Positions 43,531-55,430 of a stretch of 64,000 nucleotides of DNA are shown here, piece after piece; position 1 is the first letter of the stretch, and every line of letters starts with the position of its first letter. The position numbers and the translations under genes are program-made. The notes beneath the pieces were generated by a model. That model did not search any database. It was not told the origin of the DNA and was given only the letters and a program-made list of their open reading frames with translations. The DNA lies in contig NC_059558.1 in the NCBI RefSeq assembly GCF_905220415.1, positions 7,390,501 to 7,454,500 of the forward strand, given 5' to 3'. The stretch comes from Colias croceus. Taxonomy: Eukaryota; Arthropoda; Insecta; Lepidoptera; Pieridae.

Positions 43531-45175
43531 CCGTAAGGTTTAATGGTCTTTATAATAAATTATCTGAAACTCTCGGCATAAGGCCATAAATCACTTGATT
43601 TTTAGACATAAATACCATTAGGAAAGACTACAGAGTAAGCACATATGTATAATATTGAGGGAAAAGCTAAGAAAAAACGTCACAGATTACATTTGCCCCG
43701 GAAAATGGCTCCTATGGGACAGACCTCGAAAGCATCTATACGAACACTACTATAATAATATTAAAAATGTTTCTGTTTTATTAGTTTGTCTACCTGTCAC
43801 ACTGCAACTAGACTTTAACGTTGTTGGACTTCGGTTTACAATATTTTTCACTTCACATCTTTCATTAAAAATTTTAATTACTCAGAAACAAGTTTATTCT
43901 TCGATTCTATACTATTCTTGTGTGTTAAAATTATAAACCATTTTATTATCTATTTTTATGTAGTTCTCCTTATAAAAACAACATTTGAAATATTTCGAAC
44001 AACATTTTGAATACTCCAGTAATCAACACATTCAGTAAGTAAGATGAGGTATACACTATACACACTACGGCTCTTAGTAGATCAAAAGAGTATCCTATAT
44101 AGTATAAGACATATCACATGCTTTCCATCACACGTTAGCATTTCTAAAAAACACGCACTTATGTAAATTGAAATGCTCGAATTATTGTAGTTGCACTTTG
44201 CATTGATTTAAAGTTATTACTATCACTTTTCAAATTAAAACTAAAGTTTTAAACATCGTTATGTTCTAAATGTAATGTAGTTACAAAATACTAAGCTCTT
44301 CTAAAGTCCAAGTAATCTTGTATGAAACCTAAAATACATTCCCAAATATAATACCTAGCTCACACAAAACTAAGTCAATTTAAGCGGTATTTAGTCCAGT
44401 GTAAGGTACATTAGACTGACAATTTGCTGCCACCTGCTCTTAGCTACTATTAAACAGAACTAGGAGACATTACTAGGACATCGGTAAGGCCCCGTCCCGT
44501 CAAAATAGAGGCCCTGCTTATATTAAACACCACCTATATCATAAGCTTTTTGAATTGCTTAAAATGTAACAATAAGAGTCAATTGTCATAATATTATTAG
44601 CGAAATCGACTTTGTAATAGATACATATTTATTTTGAATACTTTATATATATTGAAGAAGTTCTAACATAGAACTCATTATTTGGAAACATAAATGCCCA
44701 AATAGTCCTAACTATAGAATTTTATACACTATTTTATTGCTATAATAAGCCCTATCCTTGACCTTAAATCGCCGTATCTCAAGCCTCTGAAACTGAAAGT
44801 ACCCTATCATAATAAATCTTCTCATCCCACATTATTATGAAAAGCTTATTGCTCTAACGGGGCCTCGGAAGGCAAAGTCCCGCCCTGTTCCATAAATTAT
44901 TCCGCCATTGTTTACTTATATCAATTACTCACATACTTTGTAAATTTATAGCGGTGTTATGTGATATTATCTTTCGCTAAAAACTTTGCCTGTGTTTTAA
45001 TATGCAATGTTCAACGTTAGTTTGCTTTCCAGGTTATTTTAATACCCTGTATCATGGAAGTTTTGGGAATTATGTCCTGTTAGTTTAATATGGGCGCTTT
45101 ATATGAGGTATTAGCACAATTAGCTACTAACTCAGAATTTATCGTTTAGTGTACAAATACTAAAACAATAAATTG
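43531..45175. other. Non-coding DNA, largest repeat-poor stretch in this half
   Basis: No known repeat. Two GC-richer words about 360 bases apart (AAGGCCCCGTCCCGTCAAAA near 44486 and ACGGGGCCTCGG near 44858) face each other but do not form a clean inverted repeat. The 93-codon frame at 43655 has no domain signal. Confidence 0.45.
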
Positions 45176-45574
45176 TCTATACTAATATTATAAAGCTAAG
45201 TGTTTGTTTGTTTGTTTGAACGCTGAGCTTATCCAAACTGTGGATAATGTTGTTGGTTGGACAGTTATACCTGTATTTAGACTAAGTTTTATTGTACAAT
45301 TAACCACTGTTCTGCTGTTTATTATCCCTAATAAAGAAAAATAAAAATAAAAATAAGTGTTTGTTTGTTTGTTTGAACGCGCTAATCTCAGGAACTACTG
45401 GTCCGATTTGTAAAATTAATTCGGTGTTAGATAGTCCATTTATCGAGGAAGGCTATAGGGCCTATATAGCCTTTCTCGATAAATGGCCTATAGTATAGGA
45501 CTATAGGCCATATGTCATTATGCTAAGACCAACAGGAACGGAGCAATGCGGGTAAAAATGCGGGGAACAGCTAG
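45176..45574 (+). mobile_element. HLE-b split by a LINE tail
   Basis: Starts TCTATACTAATATTATAAAG and ends taaaaatgcggggaacagCTAG, then T. A 131-base LINE tail with 26-base target duplication interrupts it. The GGCTATAGG region is also locally rearranged, with inverted words around 45445-45510. Confidence 0.78.
45224..45354 (+). mobile_element. LINE 3' end with 26-base target duplication
   Basis: Body TGAGCTTATCCAAACTGTGG to TTATCCCTAATAAAG with an (AAAAT)n tail. The 26 host bases 45198-45223 recur exactly at 45355-45380, which proves target-primed insertion of a 5'-truncated LINE. Confidence 0.88.
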
Positions 45575-45953
45575 TATATTATATGAATTGGATGTAGTCT
45601 GTTAACTTTTATTAGGTAGTGTTTAATTTTTGTTGAATTTTTCAAATAGGTTGAATCAATCTAGAAATTTTTAACACAGTTTGACGAAATTATGAAATAA
45701 AATCAACTTTCAGAGACATGAATTCAAGACGTTTGTGTAGAAAAAATAGCTTTATTACTAAAATAAAGATTTATTTTGCATTTGTTTCACTTTTCGTACC
45801 TTCCTAAATCAAAACTTTTATGACCCCACTGAGAAAATATATACCTAAGTTTTGCGCAATAAAAATGCATTCACAAAAAGGTAGCTGTATGAAAGTACAG
45901 ATTAATAATACTACCTATTTATTTATTGAAATATTTTCATAATATGTATTCCT

Positions 45954-46105
45954 CAGGCGTAGGACGCCCTGCTACACGGTGGACTGACGACGTCCGCAGG
46001 GTTTCTGGCTACATGGCGGCAGAGAACCGTCGACTGGGCTCAGTGGCGTGCATTGGAAGAGGCCTTCGTCCAGCAGTGCACCAACAAAGGCTGGTAATGA
46101 TGATG
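45954..46105 (+). pseudogene. LINE ORF C-terminus, 5'-truncated, with target duplication
   Basis: GRPATRWTDDVRRVSGYMA, then (after one frameshift) a W..LEEAFVQQ-type ending and stop, then (ATG)n. GRP.TRW.DD is the C-terminal signature of a LINE ORF2 common in Lepidoptera. ATGTATTCCT flanks both ends (45944-45953 and 46106-46115). Confidence 0.8.
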
Positions 46106-46365
46106 ATGTATTCCTTTGTAGAGCTTTTGCCGCCTATCTCGTTAACCTATAACACTCTGTTAAGATGCTACATCTTAACGTTAGTCACTTTTAATATTTT
46201 GAAGTGCTTTTTGGGCAATAAGGAACAAGAATTCAAATCTTTCGTCCAGGCTACGTGTAATTTTAGTTTAGAGCAAGGTACTTCTTTCTCACAACTTGAT
46301 CTTCAATACATAAAGTAAATAAGGCAATGAAATAAGACGATTATTGATTTATAAAAATAATACGA

Positions 46366-46473
46366 TTGGCCGATAGCGATAAGGCCGCCAAATTGTACAT
46401 TTATTATAAGTAATATCGTTTCTGTAAATTTTGTTTTTGTGTGCAATAAAGTGTTTTCTATCTATCTATCTAC
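46366..46473 (+). mobile_element. LINE 3' end with (TATC)n tail
   Basis: GCGATAAGGCCGCCAAATTG, TTTGTGTGCAATAAAGTG, then CTATCTATCTATC. It shares GATAAGGCCGCC with 11463 and 36580. Confidence 0.7.
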
Positions 46474-46951
46474 GATTGTGAAAATATTACTCTTAGAAAA
46501 TCTGTAAGGTTCCTTCTATTTTCTTCGTCTTATTTATTTTGATCATCATTTATAAGAAATATATTTTCGTACTTACAGTAAATAAATAACTACCTACCTT
46601 TATATCAATTATATAACAAAAGCCATAAATTTTTGACCTAAGCTTACCGTGTTTTACAAGCAGGTTCTATAGTCTATAAAGGCCTAACCAAACGGCAGAC
46701 TTAGCAAAAACATGGTGAACACGCCTTTCTTCTGTCTCTTCCATTAAACCAGCGGACTTATAAGTTATGGCTCAATATTTATTGCCCTGGAATTGGATTT
46801 TATATAATTTTTATAGGTAAGGAACTTGGTGCTATGGCTAGGATTGTTTACGGAGGTGGGTATGATTTTTAGTAAAGAGAAAAGACCGTGTGGTGAATAT
46901 TGTTTTCTAGTGTTTGGGTATTTTCACCAAATATTGTGTTTTTATATTAAA
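46474..46951. other. Non-coding DNA, no feature seen
   Basis: AT-rich. Confidence 0.5.
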
Positions 46952-47115
46952 CTAGCGGTCCGCCCCGGCTTCGCCCGTGGTACATATTTACGTTTTCTCT
47001 ACATAAGAACCATCCTCGTACTTCAAGGAATATAATAAACAAAGAATTATTGAAATCGGTTCATCCGTTCACAGGTGATGTCGTGACAACGCGAAACGGG
47101 TTTCATTTTTATGTA
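46952..47115 (-). mobile_element. HLE-c, 5' end cut by a mariner
   Basis: The minus 3' end is gccggggcggacCGCTAG. Homology runs to CATTTTTATGTA, where the mariner begins. The few bases beyond it (tatataggtat) could be the displaced HLE start. Confidence 0.7.
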
Positions 47116-48025
47116 CAGGGTGTCTCAAAAGAAAGTTTATATTTTGTGGATGAATAAAAAAAAAAGTAAAGCGGTGTATTGAAAAAATGTTTATTAATTA
47201 TCAAAGTGCATAATATGGGAATTTATTTCTTAAAAATAATATCGTCCAAATGCAGTCCATTGCGTTCACGGCACTCATTTAATCGAACAGTAAAATTATT
47301 TATGACAGCTCGGCAGGTAGACACGGTGATGGCTGCCATTTCGTGCCGGATATTTTCTTTTAAATGCACTAGAGAAGTTGGTTTGTTGGCATACACTTTA
47401 GATTCAAGATACCCTCACAAGAAAAAGTCCATGGGAGTTAAATCAGGGCTGCGTGGAGGCCAATTTATATCACCTCTCCTAGAGATCAATTTTCCCGGGG
47501 AAATTTCACGAATTCGAGGTAAAGACATATTTGATGTGTGTGATTGCTGCTACCATGCTCTCTGGTTATAGCCAGGAAAGTTTTGCAGTGCAGGCACTAA
47601 AAACTAGTCTATCATCTTTACATAGCGCTCTGAATTTACTGTAACTGCACGCCCCCTTTCGTCTTCAAAAAAGTAAGGGCCAATAATTCCTCGCTAATTT
47701 CTATTCTCAATAATTTCTTGTGGGGGTATCTTAAATCTAAAGTGTATGCCAACAAACCAACTTCTCTAGAGCATTTTAAAGAAAATATCCGGCACGAAAT
47801 GGCAGCCATCACTGTGTCTACCTGCCGAGCTGTCATAAATACTGTAATTTTACTGTTCGATTAAATGAGTGCCGTGAACGCAATGGACTGCATTTGGACG
47901 ATATTATTTTTAAGAAATAAATTCCCATATTATGCACTTTGATAATTAATAAACATTTTTTCAATACACCGCTTACTTTTTTTTTATTCATCCACAAAAT
48001 ATAAACTTTCTTTTGAGACACCCTG
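47116..48025. mobile_element. Mariner/Tc1-type element built of two inverted 3' halves
   Basis: Both ends read CAGGGTGTCTCAAAAGAAAG inward, and TA flanks both sides. The inverted arms are about 315 bases (47116-47430 and 47712-48025), alike at roughly 96%. Both arms encode the same transposase C-terminus. The 5' half of a mariner, with its helix-turn-helix region, is absent. It inserted into an HLE-c. Confidence 0.88.
47223..47696 (-). pseudogene. Mariner-type transposase, middle to C-terminus
   Basis: Minus frame: GIIGPYFFEDERGRAVTVNS, then a damaged W.QQDGA..H region reading WWQQSHTSN. That region has lost the second catalytic aspartate. ISRRGDINWPPRSPDLTPMD, FFLWGYL (third catalytic Asp in SPDLTP) and a C-terminal stretch to FKK-stop (47223-47225) follow. 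The right arm repeats the last part on the plus strand from about 47712, with a 5-base insertion. Antisense frames at 47179, 47636 and 47833 are shadows. Inactive. Confidence 0.82.
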
Positions 48026-48090
48026 TATATAGGTATATCGTTCAATAGAAAATATGGACGACATATTTACCGATTGGACATTGTCTAGTT

Positions 48091-48228
48091 TCTGTAATAG
48101 AAGTAATAATATTAGAAAGCTGAAGAGCTTGTTTGTTTGTTTGAACGCGCTTATCTCGGGGACTACCTACCTACAGACTGGTCCGATTTGAAAAATTATT
48201 TCGTGTTAGATACATATCATCACCTTAA
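48091..48228 (+). mobile_element. HLE-b, 3'-truncated
   Basis: Starts TCTGTAATAGAAGTAATAAT and AAGCTGAAGAGCTTGTTTG. A short CTACCTAC insertion precedes GGTCCGATTTG. The 3' end is lost. Confidence 0.6.
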
Positions 48229-49297
48229 GATGTTTTATGTCGTTTATCTTTAACAATGCAATGAAACACAATAAATTTCCCAGACAAATTAAAATTCAGA
48301 TTTTATTGCATATTCTTCACAATACAAACATTGATCGATTTTCCAGTACCGAGAAATCCTAGAAAACTAATATACCGCTTGTTTCATAGCGTATACATAG
48401 TCGTACGGCTGAGTCACGGTAGTCCCTTGTCAATTGTGGTGCCTGCGAAACTTACCGTATTAACTTAATTGTGTGAGAGATTTACTTACCTTGTATTGTC
48501 TAAGGGACTGCACACATTTAGTCGTGTCAATCACATGCACTTAACACTGCGTAAAAATTACATGGTATTTTAATTTTGTGTTTGTTAATTTTTCTTATGT
48601 AAAAATTGTACATAATGTTCATTATTTCCATTCAAGGCTTCGTGTATTAATTTATTAATAGGAAAAGATATCGCGTTGTATGGTAGTTTAAAAAATAGTA
48701 GGACTACACCCATTTAATACTGATTTCAATATTTATTTTTATGCAGTAGATTTTATAAGTTCTAATACATCCCGAAATCATAGTAATTGCGTAGTATAAA
48801 AAATTAGGCAGTATCTAAAACGAATGTAGCAAAAATGAAACAGAGAAGACAAAGTTTTGAATCAATTAGTTTAAGAAAATACTTCCACGTGCATCTCAAT
48901 CATTATGTGGCTCGTTACATTCTTTCAAAAGTTATGAAGAACTTAAAATGAAATTATAACCTTCCAAAGACTAAATCCCTTGTGAATTGTAATTCTTTAT
49001 AACTCGTCAGAGAATTATCTACCAAAACGTTCTCGATTTAAGTGCGTATTTTGCGTGACCTATATACTTAAGAAAAACCATTACATTTCGGTATATTATT
49101 TCGTACAAAGGTATCTTATCTATATTAAAATGTGTATGAGCTTTTTTGGAACGAATAATTTACTACAGAATTTATTTATATAAAAGAAGATTCATATTTT
49201 TCTCAGGTAATATCTCAGGCTACATTATCTAAATGTACAGTCCAAATTGTTAAACATACAAAGTAAGACAAGCATACAGAAGGTATTTCAAACAATA
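48229..49297. other. Non-coding DNA, no feature seen
   Basis: AT-rich, repeat-poor. Confidence 0.5.
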
Positions 49298-49492
49298 TCT
49301 ATACGAATATTATAAAGCTGAAGAGTTTGTTTGTTTGTTTGAACGCACTAATCTTAGGAACTACTAGTCCGATTTGAAAAATTCTTTCGGTATTAGATAG
49401 CCCATTTATCGAGGAAAGTTATGGGCTATAATATATCATCATCCTAAGACCAACAGGAACAGAGCAATGCGGGTGAAACCGTACGCAGTTAG
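49298..49492 (+). mobile_element. HLE-b
   Basis: Starts TCTATACGAATATTATAAAG after A. Ends gtgaaaccgtacgcagTTAG, with the first base of CTAG mutated. Confidence 0.72.
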
Positions 49493-52037
49493 TTAAAAAT
49501 AAGAAGAGACAAGCATATCTAATATAATTAAAGCTAAGTATCCAACCGCTGCTTTTCTCGTTAACGCTCCACACAATGCACCCTTAAAAATATTCCCAGC
49601 AATTTTATTTAGAATCGTATAAACTGAAAAATCAACAGAACCATTCACACATATTTTCACAGTTGGATAAAACGGGCACAGTGATGGATCAATAAATTTC
49701 CCTGGGCTACAGATTGAATGGACACTTTTTACCTTGGAAAATATTATTTTTACAAACTAACGCAAGTCGATCGTATATTCCGATTGAAATAAATATCGAA
49801 TTTTCCTTTTAACTTATTTGTTTAACCCACAGGTTTAACCTATGGGTTTTTTTTTCTAATGAAGCGAGAAAGTCTAGTATTTTTTCTATCTATATTTTTA
49901 TAAGCACCTTATTATTTGCAATACTGTTTGCTTAGAAAAATATTTTATGTTGATCGAGACGGGACAGCGGTCTAAACGTTATATCGACTTGACTTTACAG
50001 AATGTTAGTGGTCAAAATTAGTGGTAATAAAAAGTTAAGAGGCATTTAAACCAAATACTCTACAAGTATAGATTTATAAATAAAGTAAAGCTCACGTAAG
50101 TCAAAAGCAACTGATACTAAAGTACTAGATTAACTTGCAAAAATACTTATTGGTCAACTAGTTTCTATTACGCAGTTATAACTACCATCGGATTATTGTT
50201 AACAACTTTCTTAGTCCCCCGTCAATTCGTTCTTGACAAGTTACTGAATTATGGACTTAATTGTGAGGAGTTAAGTTTCTGTTTCGCGCGAGATAGTGAA
50301 GTTTTAGTCCGGCTGTAAGTTTGGGGGATTAGCCACACTTGATCGCGCGGATTGTGTTCAATTACGAATTGATTTACGGGTTGCTTTGGGTTCGTTTTAT
50401 TGATTTCAATTGGTGTAAGGATTTAGGTTTTGAATATATTGGTAGATTTATTGAAATATAAAGTTTTTTTTTTAATTTCTTTTAAAATGTTCATATTATT
50501 GATTTAAATGTTCAGCAGTAAATTTATACAATATATAGATAAATATGCTTTTGGGTATACATTCTCAAAGACATTTTAAATGCACTTCTAATAAAGAAGA
50601 TATACGAGAAGACGTGGATATTATGCATTACAATTACGCACTTGTTTTCACGACAAAACCATTTTTCTATGATACAATATCAGTATGAATTCCTTTGTAA
50701 CTATACATAGCTCTAATTTTAAAATAAATAAATAAATAAAATAAAGAACATACATTACAGCATTAACTATTAAATGCGGAATAAAGTATGCATTCCAAGT
50801 TGCATAAAGCTATTCAAAAACCGTATTAATGTAGCCTCATAAAACGCATACACTTAGACAAAAAGGTAAAAAAAACTTACTTAACCAATACCATTACCAT
50901 ACTTCAAACACGAATTCGGTACTATTTTAAACTATAAAACTATGACACAAAAATAAACGCAAAAAGATTGAACATTATTATCCCGCGGCTAATATTTCTA
51001 AAACACGTTTAAGTTCAAAGAGTCCCATTATATAGTTCTTTATTACCGCAACTATTCATTCTGAATGGTCCAAAACTGCCAATATCAGTCGTTAATAGCT
51101 TAGATAAAGATATTTAGGAAGGATAATAGAGTTAAGGAAAATTTGAACTATGAACATAGATAAATATCTATAAAGATAACTTATTTTTGGTAGAGCGTCG
51201 AGTGAAACGATAAAGTAACCAATTCGCCGAAATGTATAAAAGAGGCTTTTTTATATCAAGTTATTTTTAACAAAAATGTTGTTGGAAATCTTATCATAAA
51301 GTTTAAAAAAACACGTGAAAAAAATAAACTTATGAAATTATTGTTTAATTAAATATGTTTCAAGTGGGTAAAAACCTAATCTAGTCTAAAGGGATCTGTT
51401 ACATACAAACTTCATACAAACATACAGGTGAAGCTAGAGTTTATGGAACCTGCATTCTGAAAATTTTTCACAAAAAAAGCCAGTATACTTAGTTGTCAAT
51501 ATTTATATTTTATCTCTCAAAAATAGACCACAAAAATCCAAAATAAACCGAACTATTCGTCGAAGCAAACATCGGTAAATAATGTTTTTCAGAGGCTTCG
51601 TTCTTGTGAAATGTCTTCATTTTTATTATCAGATCGGAAGGCTTTTAACAGGAGCAAAAACTCTACTGCACATTTCTCGGACTCCTTGAGGTTTATAAAT
51701 CTTGTTTTGCTTTAGAAATTGCCTGGATAGTTAAAGGCAGTTCCTAATAACTGTTTTCATAGATGGTGTTGTTAGCGAATGTTGTTTGTATTTCAATAGT
51801 GAAACAATTACTCTTTTATTTGGGAGAAATTGTTATTCCGTCGTTTATACGTGAAAAATATATATTTTAAAAACACAATGTTGATCATTGTCACAAAGAA
51901 GTCGATCAAAAATAGGAAAATAGGAATCATTTACAGGGAAAAGCAATAATAATAGTCATAATTGTAACGTAAGTACTAACTAACATTACCTAATTGTGCA
52001 TCTATTGTTAAGTGGCTCTTACGATAATTTCACACTA
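49493..52037. other. Longest repeat-poor non-coding stretch
   Basis: Nothing coding seen. An AAATAAATAAAT run at about 50720-50745 and a possible HLE stub ending agtCTAG at 49874-49877 are the only repeat-like signals. A GC-richer patch lies at 50280-50360. Confidence 0.45.
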
Positions 52038-52040
52038 TTA

Positions 52041-52195
52041 GGCCGCCTGTCCACCTGCAAGAAAACTTCTGCGAGAAATGTCCGACAGTCTGTCTGACAG
52101 CAACTTGCAAGTCTACTTGCAGGTGGAAACGAGGAATTAGACTTGCAAGTTGCTGTCGGACAGACTGTCGGACATTTCTCGATGGAAACGCGGCC
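52041..52195. mobile_element. Hairpin MITE with TTA target duplication
   Basis: The ends are GGCCGCCTGTCC and its imperfect inverse TGGAAACGCGGCC. TTA flanks both sides (52038-52040 and 52196-52198). Internally, GAGAAATGTCCGACAGTCTG with the following 25 bases is inverted. It resembles PIF/Harbinger-type MITEs. The minus open frame across it is incidental. Confidence 0.82.
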
Positions 52196-52311
52196 TTACA
52201 ACACAATAAATTCAATTGCACACAAGAAAATACTAATTGATCGATCCACTTTAATAATCTTTATAAAATTTGTAGGATAGGAATTGATTTTAAACAAACA
52301 TTTATAAAACA

Positions 52312-52501
52312 CTAGCTGTGCTCGGCGATTTCACCCGTGTGGCTCCGCTTCTGTTGGTCTTAGCGTGATGATATATAGCCTTATAGCCTTTCTCGATAAA
52401 GGGGATCTAACACCGAAAAAATTTTTCAAATCGGACCAGTAGTTCCTAAGATTAGCGCATTCAAACAAACAAACTCTTCAGCTTTATAATATTAGTATAT
52501 A
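52312..52501 (-). mobile_element. HLE-b
   Basis: The minus 3' end is gtgaaatcgccgagcacagCTAG. The 5' end reads ATATACTAATATTATAAAGC, with the leading TC lost. Confidence 0.7.
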
Positions 52502-53279
52502 TTCAATAGCAAATAAGTAGCAATTGCTATTTCATATAATACATAAAGATTAAGGAATCTTACAAACCTTTTTACGCACCATTTTTCATTCATAGTTCCC
52601 AACCATCTTCATTCATTATATTCACAAGATTTCTGCGAATTCGTATCAATTACATTATGTCACGTCAAGGCTATTTTATTTTACCTGTTTCTTTGTAAAT
52701 CGGGAAATGCTTGGCAGAAAGGGTGTATTATCAAGGTGAATTATTCACAATAGTACTTCACTTTCTATTCTATTATATTATGATTAATTTAATTAAATTT
52801 TTTAAATAAATAACTAAATAATCAGTCAAACATTGAGCGCTAAAATAAATGACATAATATTATTTTAATAACTCAGGCCCCGGAATCACAGACACAATAG
52901 AAAATCTATTGTGTCGTGGACCGATCGGGCCGCTTGAGGTTCAATATGTTAAACTTACTTAATGATCTAAGAGGGTTAAACCAAATTTAAATCGGGTCAG
53001 CCAGCTTTTAAATAAAAAAATATTAGTAAAATAGGTACCTACATCTCGTCGAACGGACCCAAAAAATATACAGCTGCATTAACCTCTTTTTTTAAGTCGC
53101 TTGAAAATGTAAAACCTATCCGAAGGAAGAAATATACATGTAGTTCTTTATTAGAATAACTTACGTGTATATATTTTCAATTTTATTTACTGCATACTCA
53201 TCTAATCTTGACTTGACCTCTGATTCCTCAGCCTCACCTCTAACATTTTGATTGACGACTATTATTATATATGGTATTA
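52502..53279. other. Non-coding DNA
   Basis: Includes a 10-base perfect stem GACACAATAG/CTATTGTGTC near 52891-52915. Nothing else. Confidence 0.45.
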
Positions 53280-53413
53280 CCACAAAACAATTTAAACACA
53301 GTCTAACTTTAAACCAGGGATCTGTCACTTTAATAGTTGTCTATGTGCAATACAAGGGCAATTTAGAGAAAACCCGCGTTTAAAGTTAAACCATGTCTAA
53401 AGTTTTTTTGTGG
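53280..53413. mobile_element. MITE with CCACAAAA ends
   Basis: CCACAAAACAATTTAAACAC and its imperfect inverse ending TTTTTTTGTGG. TTA on the left, TAA on the right (a TWA pair). About 134 bases. Confidence 0.72.
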
Positions 53414-53765
53414 TAAGACAGTTAACATCTGTATCAAATCATTTAAAAGCATTAAATTTCCTATCATGACGGATAAGGTCTATAAATAAAGATATATAGA
53501 TAAAGTAAAAGAAACAAAATCACCCTTTTCTCACAAATTAAGTACACTTCCGAGGAAAACGTCGCTGCATCATTACTCAGGAACACTGTGATCATTTATT
53601 TTGTAACGTTTAAGTGACTTGCTTTTTATTGTCAATTTTTTACCAGTTTCGTACAAATTCCGCTTTTCTAAGAGAGAAGTAATGAAACTGTTACAAGCGA
53701 GTACTTTGTTAAAATTTTTCTCTAATTTAGATATTATGACTTTTAATCTAAAGGAATATTGAAAA

Positions 53766-53840
53766 CTAGCTGTTGCCCGCGACTTCGTCCGCGATTAGGT
53801 CGTTTTTCGTCATTCGTCGTTTAAAAAAAATACGTGACAC
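53766..53840 (-). mobile_element. HLE 3'-end fragment
   Basis: The minus end gcggacgaagtcgcgggcaacagCTAG matches the element at 10372. The 5' part is not recognisable. Confidence 0.5.
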
Positions 53841-55109
53841 TTTATTTTAAAATTTTCTTAATTATTGTCTCATATAAAATTTAACTACATTAAAATTGAA
53901 CACTCTGATAAGAAAATCTTAAAATCTGAAGAAAACATGAATGTGGTTTAAATTATACATTTACTTAGTATCAAATAATAATCTAAATTAAATGTAGATT
54001 AACAGTTTGAGTACACCATTATAGAATATGTACCTAAGTATTAAATTACGTTAGTTTACATAGTAACTTTACTAAAAACACGATGACTATCTTTCGCGCT
54101 CGATACCACAAACTAAGCATGTTTGTGGTACGTGGCCCGCGTCACTTGACCCCCCGCGAGTTCCCCTCCGTTGCTATGCGAAAATACATTCGTCGCCCTA
54201 CTGTAGGAAAAATTGTAATACTGTGGCCTGGGCGTTATAACACGTCCAGGGAGTTCCTGAGTGCCGATATCACCATCTTGAGGAAAAGCTTCTAATGTCG
54301 ATTTAAAACTGCATACATACGAATTAACCTGTTCTAAAACTGTGAAATGAGTTCAGTTTTAAATTTGAGAAATACTGATTTCTTGTATTCCACTATTCGT
54401 TGTAGTCGAATACAAAATATATTTAAACAAACTTAGCTTGGCCTTCAGGCAAAAGGGATCCTATCAAATGGTAAACTTGACCTTGTATCTTAAAAGTAAG
54501 CATGAACGGATCTTCTGATAATTATTGAGCACCAAAGGATCATTTGAAACGCACTAATATAAGAGCGAATATTGTCTAATAACAGTTTACATTGCACCAC
54601 AGAATATACATAATATTAGCTAAACGCTAATTGCACAGTATGTTCCTCTAAAAGTAGTGATTTTGTGAAAGGTTCCGGTGTATCTTCAAACGAAAGCCGA
54701 ATCGCCTTACTACACTTTAAAGCATTACAAAAAGAACATACTACGTTAATATCGCCTATACAGAAAATGATCTGTAATCAATTGTGAGGTTATAAGCAAA
54801 CCCACTTTTATATTTGTCAGACCACACCACCGAATTCGTAGATTGTTTACCTCAAGACATTAAGACTATGACGAAATCTGTCTGCAGTAAGACGGGCCTC
54901 TCACTATTCGTACGTTTCCAGAGACCGAATAGTTTCAATTCTTAATCTTTCATTAAACAAACTTATTAATCGTTCTTGTCTCATATAATTGTAATATTCG
55001 CGTCCCTACTCTAGTCATTGCTTATGCTCATGTTCATCTTATTATGATGCACCCTATCATTTGTCAAACGGTCTTCATATTGAGTAAAGTTTCAGATTCT
55101 CGAGATAAA
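53841..55109. other. Non-coding DNA with a small GC island
   Basis: The 70-codon frame at 54083-54295 lies in a GC-richer patch that includes the stem TACCACAAAC/GTTTGTGGTA (54105-54131). I do not recognise a protein. Confidence 0.4.
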
Positions 55110-55110
55110 A

Positions 55111-55430
55111 TATGACTGTCGTGATCAGTAGTGAGACGAAATTCCCTCTCAGTGAGGGTTTCGGTCTCACGGGATAGTACAATATGCCGTTTGCGATCAG
55201 CTGTGTGACGTCATACCCTCTCAGTGAAGGTTCGGTCTCACGGGATAGTAGGGGAGACCGGGTTTGGTTGTCTCACGGGTTGGATGTCACAGCGGTCTTA
55301 ATACAAAACTGAACTAACGAATAAGTCTGTTGACCAGCGTGGCTAGAGCGATACAGTGACAACGCTGTCCCCACTTCGCGTCAGACCGCCCCGATCTGCC
55401 GTGAGGGCCTCACACGTGTTTATTGTTTTC
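55111..55430 (+). repeat. GC-rich block with a 71-base direct repeat
   Basis: CGGTCTCACGGGATAGTA occurs exactly at 55162-55179 and 55233-55250, within two related units of about 71 bases that share GATCAG and CCCTCTCAGTGA. A third TCTCACGGG is at 55280. The block continues to CCGCCCCGATCTGCCGTGAG. Its composition is unlike the neighbours. Identity unknown; it could be a LINE 5' region or an unclassified repeat. Confidence 0.55.

Noticed and set aside
43655..43936. 93-codon plus frame beginning MREKLRKN
   Set aside because: A basic start but no motif, no splice sites of note, and an ending in AT-rich hydrophobic residues.
44480..44890. Facing GGCCCCGTCCCG / CGGGGCC words as a TIR pair
   Set aside because: Similarity stops after about 8 bases and no flanking duplication was found.
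47179..47571. 130-codon plus frame and related minus frames at 47636 and 47833
   Set aside because: These are antisense to the mariner transposase C-terminus and arise from the inverted repeat.
54083..54295. 70-codon plus frame in a GC island
   Set aside because: Contains a hairpin and no recognised protein. The GC content alone can open the frame.
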